From Haloarchaeobius amylolyticus (GTDB taxonomy: Archaea > Halobacteriota > Halobacteria > Halobacteriales > Natrialbaceae): a DNA stretch of 64,000 nucleotides. A model generated the notes under the pieces. It saw only the letters and a list, made by a program, of their open reading frames with translations. It did not search any database and had not been told where the DNA came from. The stretch spans positions 2,232,001-2,296,000 of the forward strand of contig NZ_JANHDH010000001.1 in NCBI RefSeq assembly GCF_026616195.1, given 5' to 3'. Below are positions 33,591-41,511 of the stretch, piece by piece (within the stretch, counting starts at the first letter, position 1; the number at the start of each line of letters is the position of its first letter). The position numbers and the translations under genes are program-made.

Positions 33591-33965
33591 TCAGTTCTCA
33601 CTCGTTTCCCACGCCGCGTAGCCGAGCGCGGCGGCGACCGGACACACCAGCGTCCCGACCGCGAGCAACAGCACCGGCGAGAGCGACGGGAGCGAGAGGA
33701 TGGCGACGCCGCCGACGATGGCTGCGGCGGCCGCGCCGCTCAACAGTGCGATCTCGGTGTCGCCGCCGCCGAGGGCGATCCCGGCGACGAAGGCGTGGAC
33801 CGCGGCGAACAGGGTCGCCGCGACCGCGAAGAGGACTGCCCAGTTTCCGATCGCGACGTAGTAGGCGAGGAGGGGAAAGACGGCCGCGAGAATCGTCCAG
33901 CCGTACCGGCGGACGTTGGCGACGACGGGGGCGTACCGGTCGGCGACGGACTCGGTCGGCGGCAT
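33591..33965 (-). CDS. Four-helix small membrane protein
   Basis: A 124-residue protein that starts MPPTESVADRYAPVVANVRRYG and then has four hydrophobic helices (TILAAVFPLLAYYVA, WAVLFAVAATLFAAVHAF, ALLSGAAAAAIVGGVAIL, SPVLLLAVGTLVCPVAAA). No catalytic or transport motif is visible. It ends AWETSEN, 9 nt from the convergent pcn gene, and starts 7 nt beyond the neighbouring 33973 gene's end, so the two share a transcript. Conserved-hypothetical type of haloarchaea; function unknown. Confidence 0.7.
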   Translation of the reverse strand: MPPTESVADRYAPVVANVRRYGWTILAAVFPLLAYYVAIGNWAVLFAVAATLFAAVHAFVAGIALGGGDTEIALLSGAAAAAIVGGVAILSLPSLSPVLLLAVGTLVCPVAAALGYAAWETSEN

Positions 33966-33972
33966 GCGCGGG

Positions 33973-34569
33973 TCAGAGGCTCCGGTCGATGACGGCCTTG
34001 GCCTCGCGGGCGGCCTGCTTCCAGCCGTAGCCGGCCTCGAAGACGTGTCGTTTCGAGTCGACCAGCTCCTCGGGGGTGTCCTCGGCGAAGCCGCCGCGGG
34101 CCCAGGTGCCGGACTCGTCGAGCCACTCCAGGACCTGCTCGCGGGTCTCCTCCCACGTCAGGCCGACCATCTCGTAGTAGGCGACCATCGCGAAGACGCT
34201 GTTGTCGTGACAGCCGGGCACCGAGCCCTTCTCGTAGATGGTCTGGAGTGGCTCGTACTGCGGCCTGGTGAGTCGGTCCCGGTACTCGTCGGGGTCCAGC
34301 AGTTCGAGGCGGTCGCGGCGCTCCTCGACGCGCTGGACGTTGCGCAGGTACCGCAGGGCGCCGTGGTGGAGCCGGTCCCAGTCGGCGAACTCGTCGACCG
34401 CCTCGCGGAGTTCGTCCTCGCCGGTGACACCGCTCGAGAGGACCGCCAGCAGGTCGGCGTAGGCCTTCTCGACGTCGTGCCACTCGACGCCGGCGAACTC
34501 GCAGTCCGGGTCGTGGAGGTCGTTCGTGCTCCGGCAGTCCGGACAGGGATACTCGAAGTGTCGCGCCAC
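33973..34569 (-). CDS. Zinc-motif protein with primase-C-terminal-like region
   Basis: A 198-residue protein. It begins MARHFEYPCPDCRSTNDLHD with a CxxC and a further C-x(n)-C (DPDCEF) that could bind zinc. The C-terminal half (VPGCHDNSVFAMVAYYEMVG, then LTWEETREQVLEWL, GWKQAAREAKAVID) resembles the PriCT-type domain that follows the catalytic part of many phage and plasmid primases: an N/H-D pair, helices and a W. No primase catalytic domain is present. GTG at 34569 was preferred to the in-frame TTG at 34596. Location beside pcn suggests a replication link; this is inference. Confidence 0.65.
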   Translation of the reverse strand: MARHFEYPCPDCRSTNDLHDPDCEFAGVEWHDVEKAYADLLAVLSSGVTGEDELREAVDEFADWDRLHHGALRYLRNVQRVEERRDRLELLDPDEYRDRLTRPQYEPLQTIYEKGSVPGCHDNSVFAMVAYYEMVGLTWEETREQVLEWLDESGTWARGGFAEDTPEELVDSKRHVFEAGYGWKQAAREAKAVIDRSL

Positions 34570-34618
34570 TGGTCGCAAGAGCGGGAGGCGAAACAAAGAG
34601 CCTACTGGTTCGTCGATG

Positions 34619-34626
34619 GGTTTATT
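34619..34626 (+). promoter_or_regulatory. TATA-like box for the 34655 gene
   Basis: GTTTATTT is centred 33 nt before the ATG at 34655 on the plus strand. Read on the minus strand it is AAATAAAC, about 53 nt before the GTG at 34569, so the same AT-rich block could serve both divergent genes. Confidence 0.35.
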
Positions 34627-34654
34627 TCCCGAGCGAAGTTGACAGCTAGAACAG

Positions 34655-35032
34655 ATGCACGTCCGGTACTTCCGCTACCTCGGCGCCCTCCTCGTGCTGG
34701 TCCCCGTCGCCTACCTCGCCATGTTCGGGCTGGCATCGCTCGCGGCCCCGACGAACCTCGTCTGGATCGGCTGTACCCTCCTGGCAGGCGTCGGGTTCGT
34801 CGTGGCAGGCCTCGACCGATACGCAGCCTCCGCCCGGCTGTTGCTCGCCGGGTCGTACCTGCTCGCGGCCGTCGCGACGGTGGCCAACGGCTTCGCGCCG
34901 GTCGTCTCGGGCGGGTGGGCGGCCGCCGAACCGTTCGCGCTCTTCACGGTGTTCATGGGGCTGTGCTTCGCGTACTTCGCGTACGCCATCGGCACCGACA
35001 ACGGCGCGTTCGAGGTCGAGTTCGGGAGCTGA
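34655..35032 (+). CDS. Four-helix membrane protein
   Basis: A 125-residue protein starting MHVRYFRYLGALLVLVPVAY. Helices are at about 8-27, 33-52, 59-83 and 90-112, with short loops. It ends in an acidic tail (NGAFEVEFGS). No motif identifies function; paired on the same strand with another small membrane protein of similar layout at 35112. Start fixed by the first ATG after a TATA-like box. Confidence 0.7.
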   Translation: MHVRYFRYLGALLVLVPVAYLAMFGLASLAAPTNLVWIGCTLLAGVGFVVAGLDRYAASARLLLAGSYLLAAVATVANGFAPVVSGGWAAAEPFALFTVFMGLCFAYFAYAIGTDNGAFEVEFGS

Positions 35033-35111
35033 CCACCCGCCCCGGTCCGTCCCCAGAACGTGTCAAATAGACTAGCACGTTACTTATATTCGGTTCCGGT
35101 GTTCCGGACGT

Positions 35112-35483
35112 ATGCGCCGACGCGTGTTCCTCCCCCTCGGGAGCGCCGTGCTCCTGGCACCGCTCTGGCTCACTCTCGCGTTCGGGACCGACTGGCAGGC
35201 CCACCCCGCGGTCGGGGTGCCGGCCGCCCTGCTGGTCGTCGCCGCGGTCGCACTCGGGCTCATCGGGGCCGGGTCGTCGCGGTACGACCCGACCGCGCTC
35301 CTGTTCCTCGCGCTGGTGAGCGCCGGCACCGCGCTGGTGACGAACCCGTTCCTCGCGGCCGTGACCCGGACGCCCGCGGACCTGTTCGGGCCGGACGCGG
35401 CGCTGCTGGTCGGGGCGCTCGCGCTCTACATGGCGGCGTTCTCGGTCGCGTCGGAACCGAGCAGTGTCGGCCTCGGGGCCTGA
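35112..35483 (+). CDS. Four-helix membrane protein
   Basis: A 123-residue protein. MRRRVFLPLGSAVLLAPLWL gives a basic start with the N-terminus inside, followed by helices at about 8-24, 34-52, 62-79 and 98-113 (LVGALALYMAAFSVA). It is 79 nt downstream of the 34655 gene but may have its own promoter (GTTACTTATATTC near 35078-35090, about 28 nt upstream). It ends VGLGA and converges on the MFS gene. Function unknown. Confidence 0.7.
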   Translation: MRRRVFLPLGSAVLLAPLWLTLAFGTDWQAHPAVGVPAALLVVAAVALGLIGAGSSRYDPTALLFLALVSAGTALVTNPFLAAVTRTPADLFGPDAALLVGALALYMAAFSVASEPSSVGLGA

Positions 35484-35504
35484 ATCGGTCGAGGCTCTCT
35501 CCGC

Positions 35505-36794
35505 TTACTCGCGCACGAACGCCAGCAACAGCCCCAGCACCGGCACCAGCAAGAGCCCGCCGACGACGAAGGGTACCCAGTGGAACGCGAAGGCGTAGAG
35601 CCCGGCCATCGCCGGCGGGCCGACCGTCCGCCCGAGGCTCCCGGCGCCCTGGGTGACCCCGAAGGCGCTGCCCTGGGTCTCCGCGCTCGCCGACTTCGAC
35701 ACCAGCGCGCCGAGGGCCGCGTTCAACAGCCCGTTGCCGAACGAGAGCAGCGGGAGGACGAGCACCACCGCCAGCGCACCGGCGGGGAGCGGCCCGAGGC
35801 TCGGCAGGAGCCGGCCCAGCGTCGGCGCGAAGGGGATGAGCGTCACCGCGACCGCCAGTGCGGCCCCGCCGAGGACGGCCATGCGTTCGTCGCCGAGGCG
35901 CTTCGACACCGTGCCGACGAGGCCGGCCTGTACGACCACGCCGAGGACGCCCACGTAGGTCATGAACAGCGCGGCCTGCTCGGACTCGTAGCCGAAGGTG
36001 TCCGCGAGCCACGGGATGAACGCGATGGTGACGCCCGAGAACGCGACCGAGACGAGGAAGAACGAGAGCACCAGCCCCCGCAGGTCGGGGTCGGCCAGCG
36101 CGTTGCGGAACTGCCCGACGAGGGTCTCGCGCTCGCCCGCGGTGCGCAACCGGTCGGGTTCGGGCAGGAACGCCAGCGCGACCACCACGCCCAGCAGGGA
36201 CATCCCCGCCGCGGCGAAGCTCGGGATGGAGAACTGGGTCACCGGGACCGCCGCCGGGAGCACGTCCCGCGCCACGGCCAGCACCGGGTCGCTGGCGAAG
36301 AACCCGCCGAGTGCGGGGCCGAAGATGAACCCCAGCGCGAACGACGCGCCGAGGATGCCGAGCGCCTTCGCGCGCTCCGCCGGCGGCGTCACGTCGGCGA
36401 CGTAGGCCTGTGCAGTGGCGATGTTGCCGCCCATCGCCCCGGCGAGCATCCGCGCGAGGAACAGCACCCAGAGCGCCCCCGCCAGCCCGAAGACGATCCA
36501 CGCCGCGACGCTGCCCAGCAGCGAGAGCACGAGCACCGGCCGCCGGCCGCGCTGGTCCGACAGCCGCCCGAGCCACGGGGCCGCGAGGAACTGCATGATG
36601 GAGTACGAGGCCGCCAGCAACCCGATGAAGACGTCGCTGACCGCGAAGGAGCGGACGTAGAACGGCAGGATGGGGATGACGATGCCGAACCCCACGAGGT
36701 CGAGGAAGACGACGAGGACGACCACCGCCATGGCGCGCTTTCGCGGGACCTCGGCGGGGCCCGGGACCTCGTTCTGGGCGTGGGTCGCGGCCAT
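35505..36794 (-). CDS. MFS transporter (DHA1-like)
   Basis: A 429-residue secondary transporter with 12 predicted helices in two halves. The loop 2-3 motif GRLSDQRGRRPVLVLSLLG matches the MFS motif A (GxLxDrxGRRxxL), and the protein shows the early DLVGFGIVIPILPFYV seen in DHA1 drug and sugar exporters such as the TetA/MdtG group. The central cytoplasmic loop (RLRTAGERETLVGQFRNAL) is long and acidic-basic mixed. Substrate unknown, likely an exported hydrophobic compound. Start MAATHAQNEVPGPAEVPRK. A 578-nt repeat-containing gap separates it from the KASIII gene. Confidence 0.92.
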   Translation of the reverse strand: MAATHAQNEVPGPAEVPRKRAMAVVVLVVFLDLVGFGIVIPILPFYVRSFAVSDVFIGLLAASYSIMQFLAAPWLGRLSDQRGRRPVLVLSLLGSVAAWIVFGLAGALWVLFLARMLAGAMGGNIATAQAYVADVTPPAERAKALGILGASFALGFIFGPALGGFFASDPVLAVARDVLPAAVPVTQFSIPSFAAAGMSLLGVVVALAFLPEPDRLRTAGERETLVGQFRNALADPDLRGLVLSFFLVSVAFSGVTIAFIPWLADTFGYESEQAALFMTYVGVLGVVVQAGLVGTVSKRLGDERMAVLGGAALAVAVTLIPFAPTLGRLLPSLGPLPAGALAVVLVLPLLSFGNGLLNAALGALVSKSASAETQGSAFGVTQGAGSLGRTVGPPAMAGLYAFAFHWVPFVVGGLLLVPVLGLLLAFVRE

Positions 36795-36920
36795 CTGGTA
36801 GGGCGTCGCAGGGTGGGGGGTTAGGTGTTGGGTTGCTGCTGTGCGCCGACTGGTCGGCTCTCGGTATCGTTCCAGCGGCTGGTCGATGGGTGACGTGTCG
36901 GACCCGGTCGATGGGTGTCG

Positions 36921-37060
36921 GTGGCGACACGCGGTTCACTCGCGCTGGCGGCATGGAGACCGCACCACAGCCTCCCCAGCCGACTGCGCTCCTCGCTTCG
37001 TTTCACTTCGCTGTGGTGCTCGTCCCTCGCGCGTCGCCATCGACACGGTTCGCTGGCGCT
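36921..37060 (-). repeat. Dispersed intergenic repeat, copy B (inverted)
   Basis: On the minus strand reads CGCGCGAGGGACGAGCACCAC near 37033, then GTGAAACGAAGCG, then the core GTCGGCTGGGGAGGCTGTGG (36965-36984), and ends near GCGCGAGTGAACC (36931-36945). Blocks, order and spacing match copies A and C, so this is a third, inverted copy. Confidence 0.6.
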
Positions 37061-37170
37061 CACCGGTCTCGGCCACGCGCGCCACCGCCAGCAGACTTGG
37101 GGGACTCGACCCCCGGACAGCCGGGTGGCGCGCGCTGGTGAGTGTGCCGAGCGAAGCGAGGCCACGAGGC

Positions 37171-37300
37171 AGTGCCGTGCGAGGGACGACCGGAATGGAG
37201 TGCAACGGAATGGAGGGAGTCGGCTGGGGAGGGCGAGGTGTGGTGCGGGGCGGGGCGGTGGCGGTCTCCACTGCCATCGGCGCGAGCACACTGCTCGGCG
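37171..37300 (+). repeat. Dispersed intergenic repeat, copy C
   Basis: Begins GTGCGAGGGACGAC (37177), then GGAATGGAGTGCAACG, core AGTCGGCTGGGGAGGGCGAG (37218-37237), GTGGTGCGGGGCGGGG, and ends CTGCCATCGGCGCGAGCAC (37271-37289). Near-identical in the core and end blocks to copy A. Confidence 0.6.
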
Positions 37301-37372
37301 GCACGAGTCACGGCGACGATTCCAGAACGACAAACGCGGCCGACAGAAACCAGAGACCGGGCCGTGAACGAC

Positions 37373-38410
37373 TCAGTCGACCCAGGTCAGGCAGGTCGCG
37401 GCCCAGGTGTAGCCCGTGCCGGCCGCGAGGAACAGCACCGAGTCGCCCGACTCGACCAGCCCGCTCTCGAGCCCTTCCGCCACCGCGAGAATCTGGTCGG
37501 CGGACTGGACGTGGCCGTAGTCGTCGAGGTAGTAGGCGTCGGTCGCGGGGTCACAGCCGAGGTCTGCACACAGCAACTCGTGGAACGAGCGCTTCATGTG
37601 GGTCAACGCGACGAAGTCGACCGTCTCGACGCCGGAGCGCTCCATCGCCGTCTCGGCGACCGCCCGGAAGTTCGGGAGGCTGACCTCGGCGAGGCGCTCC
37701 TTCATGCCCTGCTGGTCGGGCACGTCCAGCGTGTGCAGGCCGTGCTCGACCGTCTCGACGCTGGGCGGGCGTGCCGAGCCGCCGGCGGGCATCACCACGT
37801 CTCGGGAGAACGACCCGTCGGTTCGGGCCGCGCTCTCGTGGACGCGGGCGCGAACGCGGTCTTCGGCAGCACCCGACTCCAGCACCATCGCGCTGGCACC
37901 CGAGCCGAAGTTGAACATGAACGAGGCGCGCTCGTTCTCGTAGTCGACGAGGTCCTCCTCGCGACTCGCGGTCACCAGCAGGGCGGTGTCGACGTGGTCT
38001 GCGAGCAGTTGGGCCTTCACCTGCCGGATGGCGATGGGGGCGCCGGCACAGAGCGTGTAGCTCTCGGTGGCGAACGCCTCGGTACAGCCCAGGCGCTCGG
38101 CGATGTCGGCCGCGGCTGACCAGACGACGTGGTCCTTGTACTCGCTGCCGTGGTAGAGCACGAGGTCCACGTCCTCGGGGGCCACGTCGGCGTCGGCCAG
38201 GGCCTCGCGCCCGGCCGCGACGCTCATGTCGCTGCAATGGTCCGCGTCGGCCGGACAGACGTGCTTCTGGCGCAGGCCCATCTTCTCGGTGACCACGTCC
38301 TCGGGGATACCACTCTGCTCGGCGATGGCCTCGCCGGAGACGGTCTCGTCGGGGACGTGGGTCCCGAACCCGGTGAGCGCGACCGACCTCGAACGGTCGT
38401 CCCGGCTCAC
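37373..38410 (-). CDS. KASIII-like (thiolase-fold) protein in the liv operon
   Basis: A 345-residue thiolase-fold protein of the 3-ketoacyl-ACP-synthase III/HMG-CoA-synthase group. The nucleophile elbow is YTLCAGAP with Cys121; the first catalytic His is His271 (ALTHMKR). The Asn usually found in YGNTSA is His300 here (DDYGHVQSAD), so the C-H-N triad is altered to C-H-H. Family members with such changes include acyltransferases. It probably condenses or transfers an acyl-CoA supplied through the transporter. It is the last gene of the liv operon, overlapping livM by 4 nt, which ties it to uptake. Substrate not known. Confidence 0.85.
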   Translation of the reverse strand: MSRDDRSRSVALTGFGTHVPDETVSGEAIAEQSGIPEDVVTEKMGLRQKHVCPADADHCSDMSVAAGREALADADVAPEDVDLVLYHGSEYKDHVVWSAAADIAERLGCTEAFATESYTLCAGAPIAIRQVKAQLLADHVDTALLVTASREEDLVDYENERASFMFNFGSGASAMVLESGAAEDRVRARVHESAARTDGSFSRDVVMPAGGSARPPSVETVEHGLHTLDVPDQQGMKERLAEVSLPNFRAVAETAMERSGVETVDFVALTHMKRSFHELLCADLGCDPATDAYYLDDYGHVQSADQILAVAEGLESGLVESGDSVLFLAAGTGYTWAATCLTWVD

Positions 38411-39798
38411 TTCAGGTACCTCTCGACGTGCGCCGGCAGCCGTTTCGCGACCGTCCCACCGAGGCGTGCCCGGAGCGTCCCGAGCAGACCGTGGGGCACG
38501 TAGAGGACGAACACGACGAACAACAGACCGATGTAGAGGCCGGCCCGGCCGTTCAGGAACACCTCGATGCCCTCGCCGATGGTGAAGCCGTTCAAGAGCA
38601 CCGTGTCGAGGGTGCCCTGACCGAGGCTCTCGCGGAGGTACGGCAGCAGGCCGCCGCCCTCCTTCGAGAGGAACTCGTGCAGCCCCTCGTGGAACAGCCG
38701 ACCGAACAGCGGGCCGGCGAGGCTGCCGAACCCGCCGATGATGGCGGCCAACAGGGCGTCACCCGCCGCGAGGAAGTAGAAGGAATTCTCGGGGGCGACC
38801 GAGCCCTTGAACCCGGCGAGCAGGCCGCCGCCGACGGCTCCGAAGAACCCGGAGATGGCGAACGCGCCCATCTTCACGCGGAAGGTGTCGTAGCCGACGG
38901 CACGGGCGCGCTCCTCGTTCTCGCGGATGGCGACCATCGCGCGGCCGAACGGCGAGTGGAGGATGCGCTGCATGGCGAAGTAGGACACCACGACCACGAT
39001 GCCGACCATGTAGTACGACACCTCGGTCGGCCCGAGGGCGATGGTGTGGCTGATGGGTTCGAGGAAGCCCAGCCCGGTCAGCTGGACGAAGTCCATCCCC
39101 CAGACGAACTGGTCGCCGAGCAGGCGCCCGATGCGCATGTTCAGCGCGTCGACGTAGGGGATGCCGATGGCGAAGCCCTCCTGGATGGACGCCGAGACGC
39201 CGTCGGCGGGGTTCTCCGAGACGAAGTCCCAGTTCGAGAACAGGACGTAGAGGATCTGGGAGAACCCGAGGGTGATCATCGCGAAGTACACCCCGGAGAG
39301 CCGGAACGACACCGCCCCGACGAGCAGGGCGAGCAGCGCCGCGAGGATGCCCGCGACGACCAGACTCACCATGAACGGGGTGTTCGCGCCCAGAACCGGT
39401 ATCTTCCCGTTGGCCACGAGGATGACGAAGTACGCGCCGAGGCCGTAGAAGGCCGAGTGGCCGAACGAGAGGTAGCCGGTGTAGCCGCTGATGAAGTCGA
39501 AGGACATGGCGAACAGCCCGAAGTAGAACACCGTGACCATGGTGTCCACGCGGGGCAGGAACATCGCCATCTCGGCGGCGACCGGCGACTCCAGCAGGAA
39601 GGTGTAGACGAACGGGTAGAGCCCGAACAGCACGATGACGGCGAGGTGGACCGACTGCTCGCGGGCGTACTGGACGAGGTAGTGCTCGTCGGTCACGCCG
39701 GCCGTGGCCGTGGACTCCGGGGCCGCGTCGGCGGTCGCCTCCGGGGCGCCGCCGTCGGTTCGTGCGTCGGGGGACGAGCCAGAGTCGCTAATGGCCAC
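38407..39798 (-). CDS. livM: Branched-chain amino-acid-type ABC permease LivM
   Basis: A 463-residue permease with a long hydrophilic N-terminus (about 40 residues rich in Ala, Thr and acid) and then about ten helices. The LivM signature around GYLSFGHSAFYGLGAYF and the conserved ATP-coupling loop FSRAMVAIRENEERARAVG-like (GRAMVAIRENEERARAVGYD) are present. It pairs with LivH and is driven by LivG and LivF. Starts at GTG (39798), overlapping livH by 11 nt. The LIV-family ligand here need not be an amino acid; many members carry aromatic or dicarboxylic acids, or urea. Confidence 0.9.
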   Translation of the reverse strand: MAISDSGSSPDARTDGGAPEATADAAPESTATAGVTDEHYLVQYAREQSVHLAVIVLFGLYPFVYTFLLESPVAAEMAMFLPRVDTMVTVFYFGLFAMSFDFISGYTGYLSFGHSAFYGLGAYFVILVANGKIPVLGANTPFMVSLVVAGILAALLALLVGAVSFRLSGVYFAMITLGFSQILYVLFSNWDFVSENPADGVSASIQEGFAIGIPYVDALNMRIGRLLGDQFVWGMDFVQLTGLGFLEPISHTIALGPTEVSYYMVGIVVVVSYFAMQRILHSPFGRAMVAIRENEERARAVGYDTFRVKMGAFAISGFFGAVGGGLLAGFKGSVAPENSFYFLAAGDALLAAIIGGFGSLAGPLFGRLFHEGLHEFLSKEGGGLLPYLRESLGQGTLDTVLLNGFTIGEGIEVFLNGRAGLYIGLLFVVFVLYVPHGLLGTLRARLGGTVAKRLPAHVERYLK

Positions 39799-40801
39799 CC
39801 ACCTCCTCGACGCCGTAGAGGCCCTGCGGTTTGACGACCAGCATCACCACGAGGATGAGGAAGATTATCAGCTCCGGCAGGGCGGTGAAACTGACGATGT
39901 TGCTGGTGAACAGTTCGGTCGTGAACGCGTCGACGAAGCCGACGAGGACGCCCGCGACGACCGTGCCGCGGAACGTCCCGAGGCCGCCGACGATGACGAC
40001 GACGAACGCGGGCAGCAACACCTCGGCCCCGAGGCTGATGCTGGCGGCCCACGCCACGTCCCACATCAGCAGCGTCCCGGCGATACCGGTGACGCCGACG
40101 CCGATGCCGAAGACGACGGTGAACGCCTGCCGGACGTTGATGCCGAGCGCCTCGGCCATCTCGGTGTCCTCGCTCCCGGCGCGGATGTAGAGCCCGTACC
40201 GGGTCTGCGTGAGGAACGCCCAGAGCGCCGCGACGACGACCGCGCCGAAGACGATCTCGAACAGCTCCAGCCCCTCGACGCGGGCGCCGAGGACCATGAA
40301 GCTCGTCTCCGGCGACAGCAGCGCCGGCTTCGTGCCCAGGGCCTCCTGCCACTTGGTCGAGGGCTGGACGCCGTAGAACAGCAGTATCATCCGGAGGAGC
40401 TCCTCCAGCACCAGCGTCACCCCGAAGGTGAGCAGTATCTGGTACAGCGGCGGCCGGTCGTACAGCGGCCGGATGAGCTTGACCTCCAGCAGGCTGCCGA
40501 AGCCGGTCAGGAGCGCGAACACGACCACGACCGCGACGAAGAAGATGGCGAGGCGGGCGACGTCGCCGCTGGCCTGCGAGACCAGCGTCACCATCAGCAG
40601 GCCGCCGAGGTACGCGCCGATGGTCGTCAGCGAGCCGTGGGCGAAGTTGAGCACGCCCATCAGGCCGAAGATGAGCGTCAGCCCGGCCGCGATCATGATG
40701 TACAGCGACGCCTTCGCCAGGCCGTCGAGGACGATGCCGACGAGCACGCCGAGGTCGGCGAAGTGCAGGATGGCGTCGACGAGGGAGACTAACGGAATCA
40801 C
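39788..40801 (-). CDS. livH: Branched-chain amino-acid-type ABC permease LivH
   Basis: A 337-residue permease with about eight helices. The GLMGVLNFAHGSLTTIGAYL segment and the ATP-coupling EAA-like loop with RYGLYIRAGSEDTEMAEALG identify LivH. GTG start at 40801 overlaps livF by 4 nt and the gene overlaps livM by 11 nt. Works with LivM as the heterodimeric channel of the importer. The ligand is not known. Confidence 0.9.
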   Translation of the reverse strand: MIPLVSLVDAILHFADLGVLVGIVLDGLAKASLYIMIAAGLTLIFGLMGVLNFAHGSLTTIGAYLGGLLMVTLVSQASGDVARLAIFFVAVVVVFALLTGFGSLLEVKLIRPLYDRPPLYQILLTFGVTLVLEELLRMILLFYGVQPSTKWQEALGTKPALLSPETSFMVLGARVEGLELFEIVFGAVVVAALWAFLTQTRYGLYIRAGSEDTEMAEALGINVRQAFTVVFGIGVGVTGIAGTLLMWDVAWAASISLGAEVLLPAFVVVIVGGLGTFRGTVVAGVLVGFVDAFTTELFTSNIVSFTALPELIIFLILVVMLVVKPQGLYGVEEVGGH

Positions 40802-41511
40802 GTCAGGTACCTCCGTATCTCCTCGTCGTCAGCGCTGACGCCCTCCGTGGTATCGGAGTGGACGACCTGGCCGTTGTCCATCAGGTAGAACCGGTCGGCG
40901 AGGTCCATCGCCAGCGGGAAGTTCTGCTCGACGAGCAGGAGCGACGCCTCGTCCGAGACCGACCGGAGCGCCTGCGCGACGTTCTCGACTATCTGCGGGG
41001 CGAGGCCCTCGCTGGGTTCGTCGACGAGCAGGAGGTCGTTCTCGCCCACGAGCCCGCGGGCGATGGCGACCATCTGCTGCTGGCCGCCCGAGAGGTTGCC
41101 GGCCTTCTTCTCGCGGAACTCGTCGAGGTCGGGGAACGCCGAGAACGCGGTGTCGAGGTGGGCCTCGACGTTCTCGCCGTCCTTGACCGCGACCTGGATG
41201 TTCTCCTCGACGGTGAGTTGCGAGAACATCCGGCGGTCCTCGGGAATCCAGCCCATCCCCGCACGAGCGACCTCGTGGGTCGCCGTGCCGGTCACGTCCT
41301 CGCCGCGGAGGTGGACCGTCCCCTCGCGGGGCGGCGTGAGCTGGAGCGCGGTCCGGAGCGTCGTCGTCTTGCCGACGCCGTTTCGCCCCACGAGCGCGAC
41401 CGTCTCGCCGGGGTCGACGTGCAGCGAGACGCCCTCTAAGATGTGGCTCTCGCCGTAGTAGGTGTGGACGTCCGAGAGTTCGAGGAGGTGGCCGGCGGCG
41501 TCGCCACTCAT
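40798..41511 (-). CDS. livF: ABC transporter ATP-binding protein LivF
   Basis: A 237-residue ATPase with Walker A VGRNGVGKTT, signature NLSGGQQQMVAIARGL, Walker B LLLVDEPSEGLAP and H-loop LLVEQNF. The Walker B phrase DEPSEGLAP is the usual LivF mark, opposed to DEPAAG in LivG. ATG overlap of 4 nt with livG and with livH; fully coupled operon. Confidence 0.93.
   Translation of the reverse strand: MSGDAAGHLLELSDVHTYYGESHILEGVSLHVDPGETVALVGRNGVGKTTTLRTALQLTPPREGTVHLRGEDVTGTATHEVARAGMGWIPEDRRMFSQLTVEENIQVAVKDGENVEAHLDTAFSAFPDLDEFREKKAGNLSGGQQQMVAIARGLVGENDLLLVDEPSEGLAPQIVENVAQALRSVSDEASLLLVEQNFPLAMDLADRFYLMDNGQVVHSDTTEGVSADDEEIRRYLT

Larger units (their letters stand above)
36795..37372. other. 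578-nt intergenic region with inverted pair of repeats
   Basis: Between divergent MFS and convergent KASIII ends, with two members of the dispersed repeat family facing opposite ways (36921-37060 and 37171-37300). The in-between part (37061-37170) contains CAGACTTGGGGGACTCGA. No coding sequence is convincing: the ORFs in this stretch give the same repetitive translations as those in the 8.7-9.0-kb gap. Confidence 0.6.

Noticed and set aside
36936-37304. Minus-strand frame of 122 codons
   Set aside because: Translated repeat DNA; shares LAPMAV with the 8.7-9.0-kb frame because the DNA repeats match.
36795-37372. Transposon or IS remnant
   Set aside because: Repeats lack transposase fragments or clear terminal inverted repeats with target duplications; classified only as dispersed repeats.
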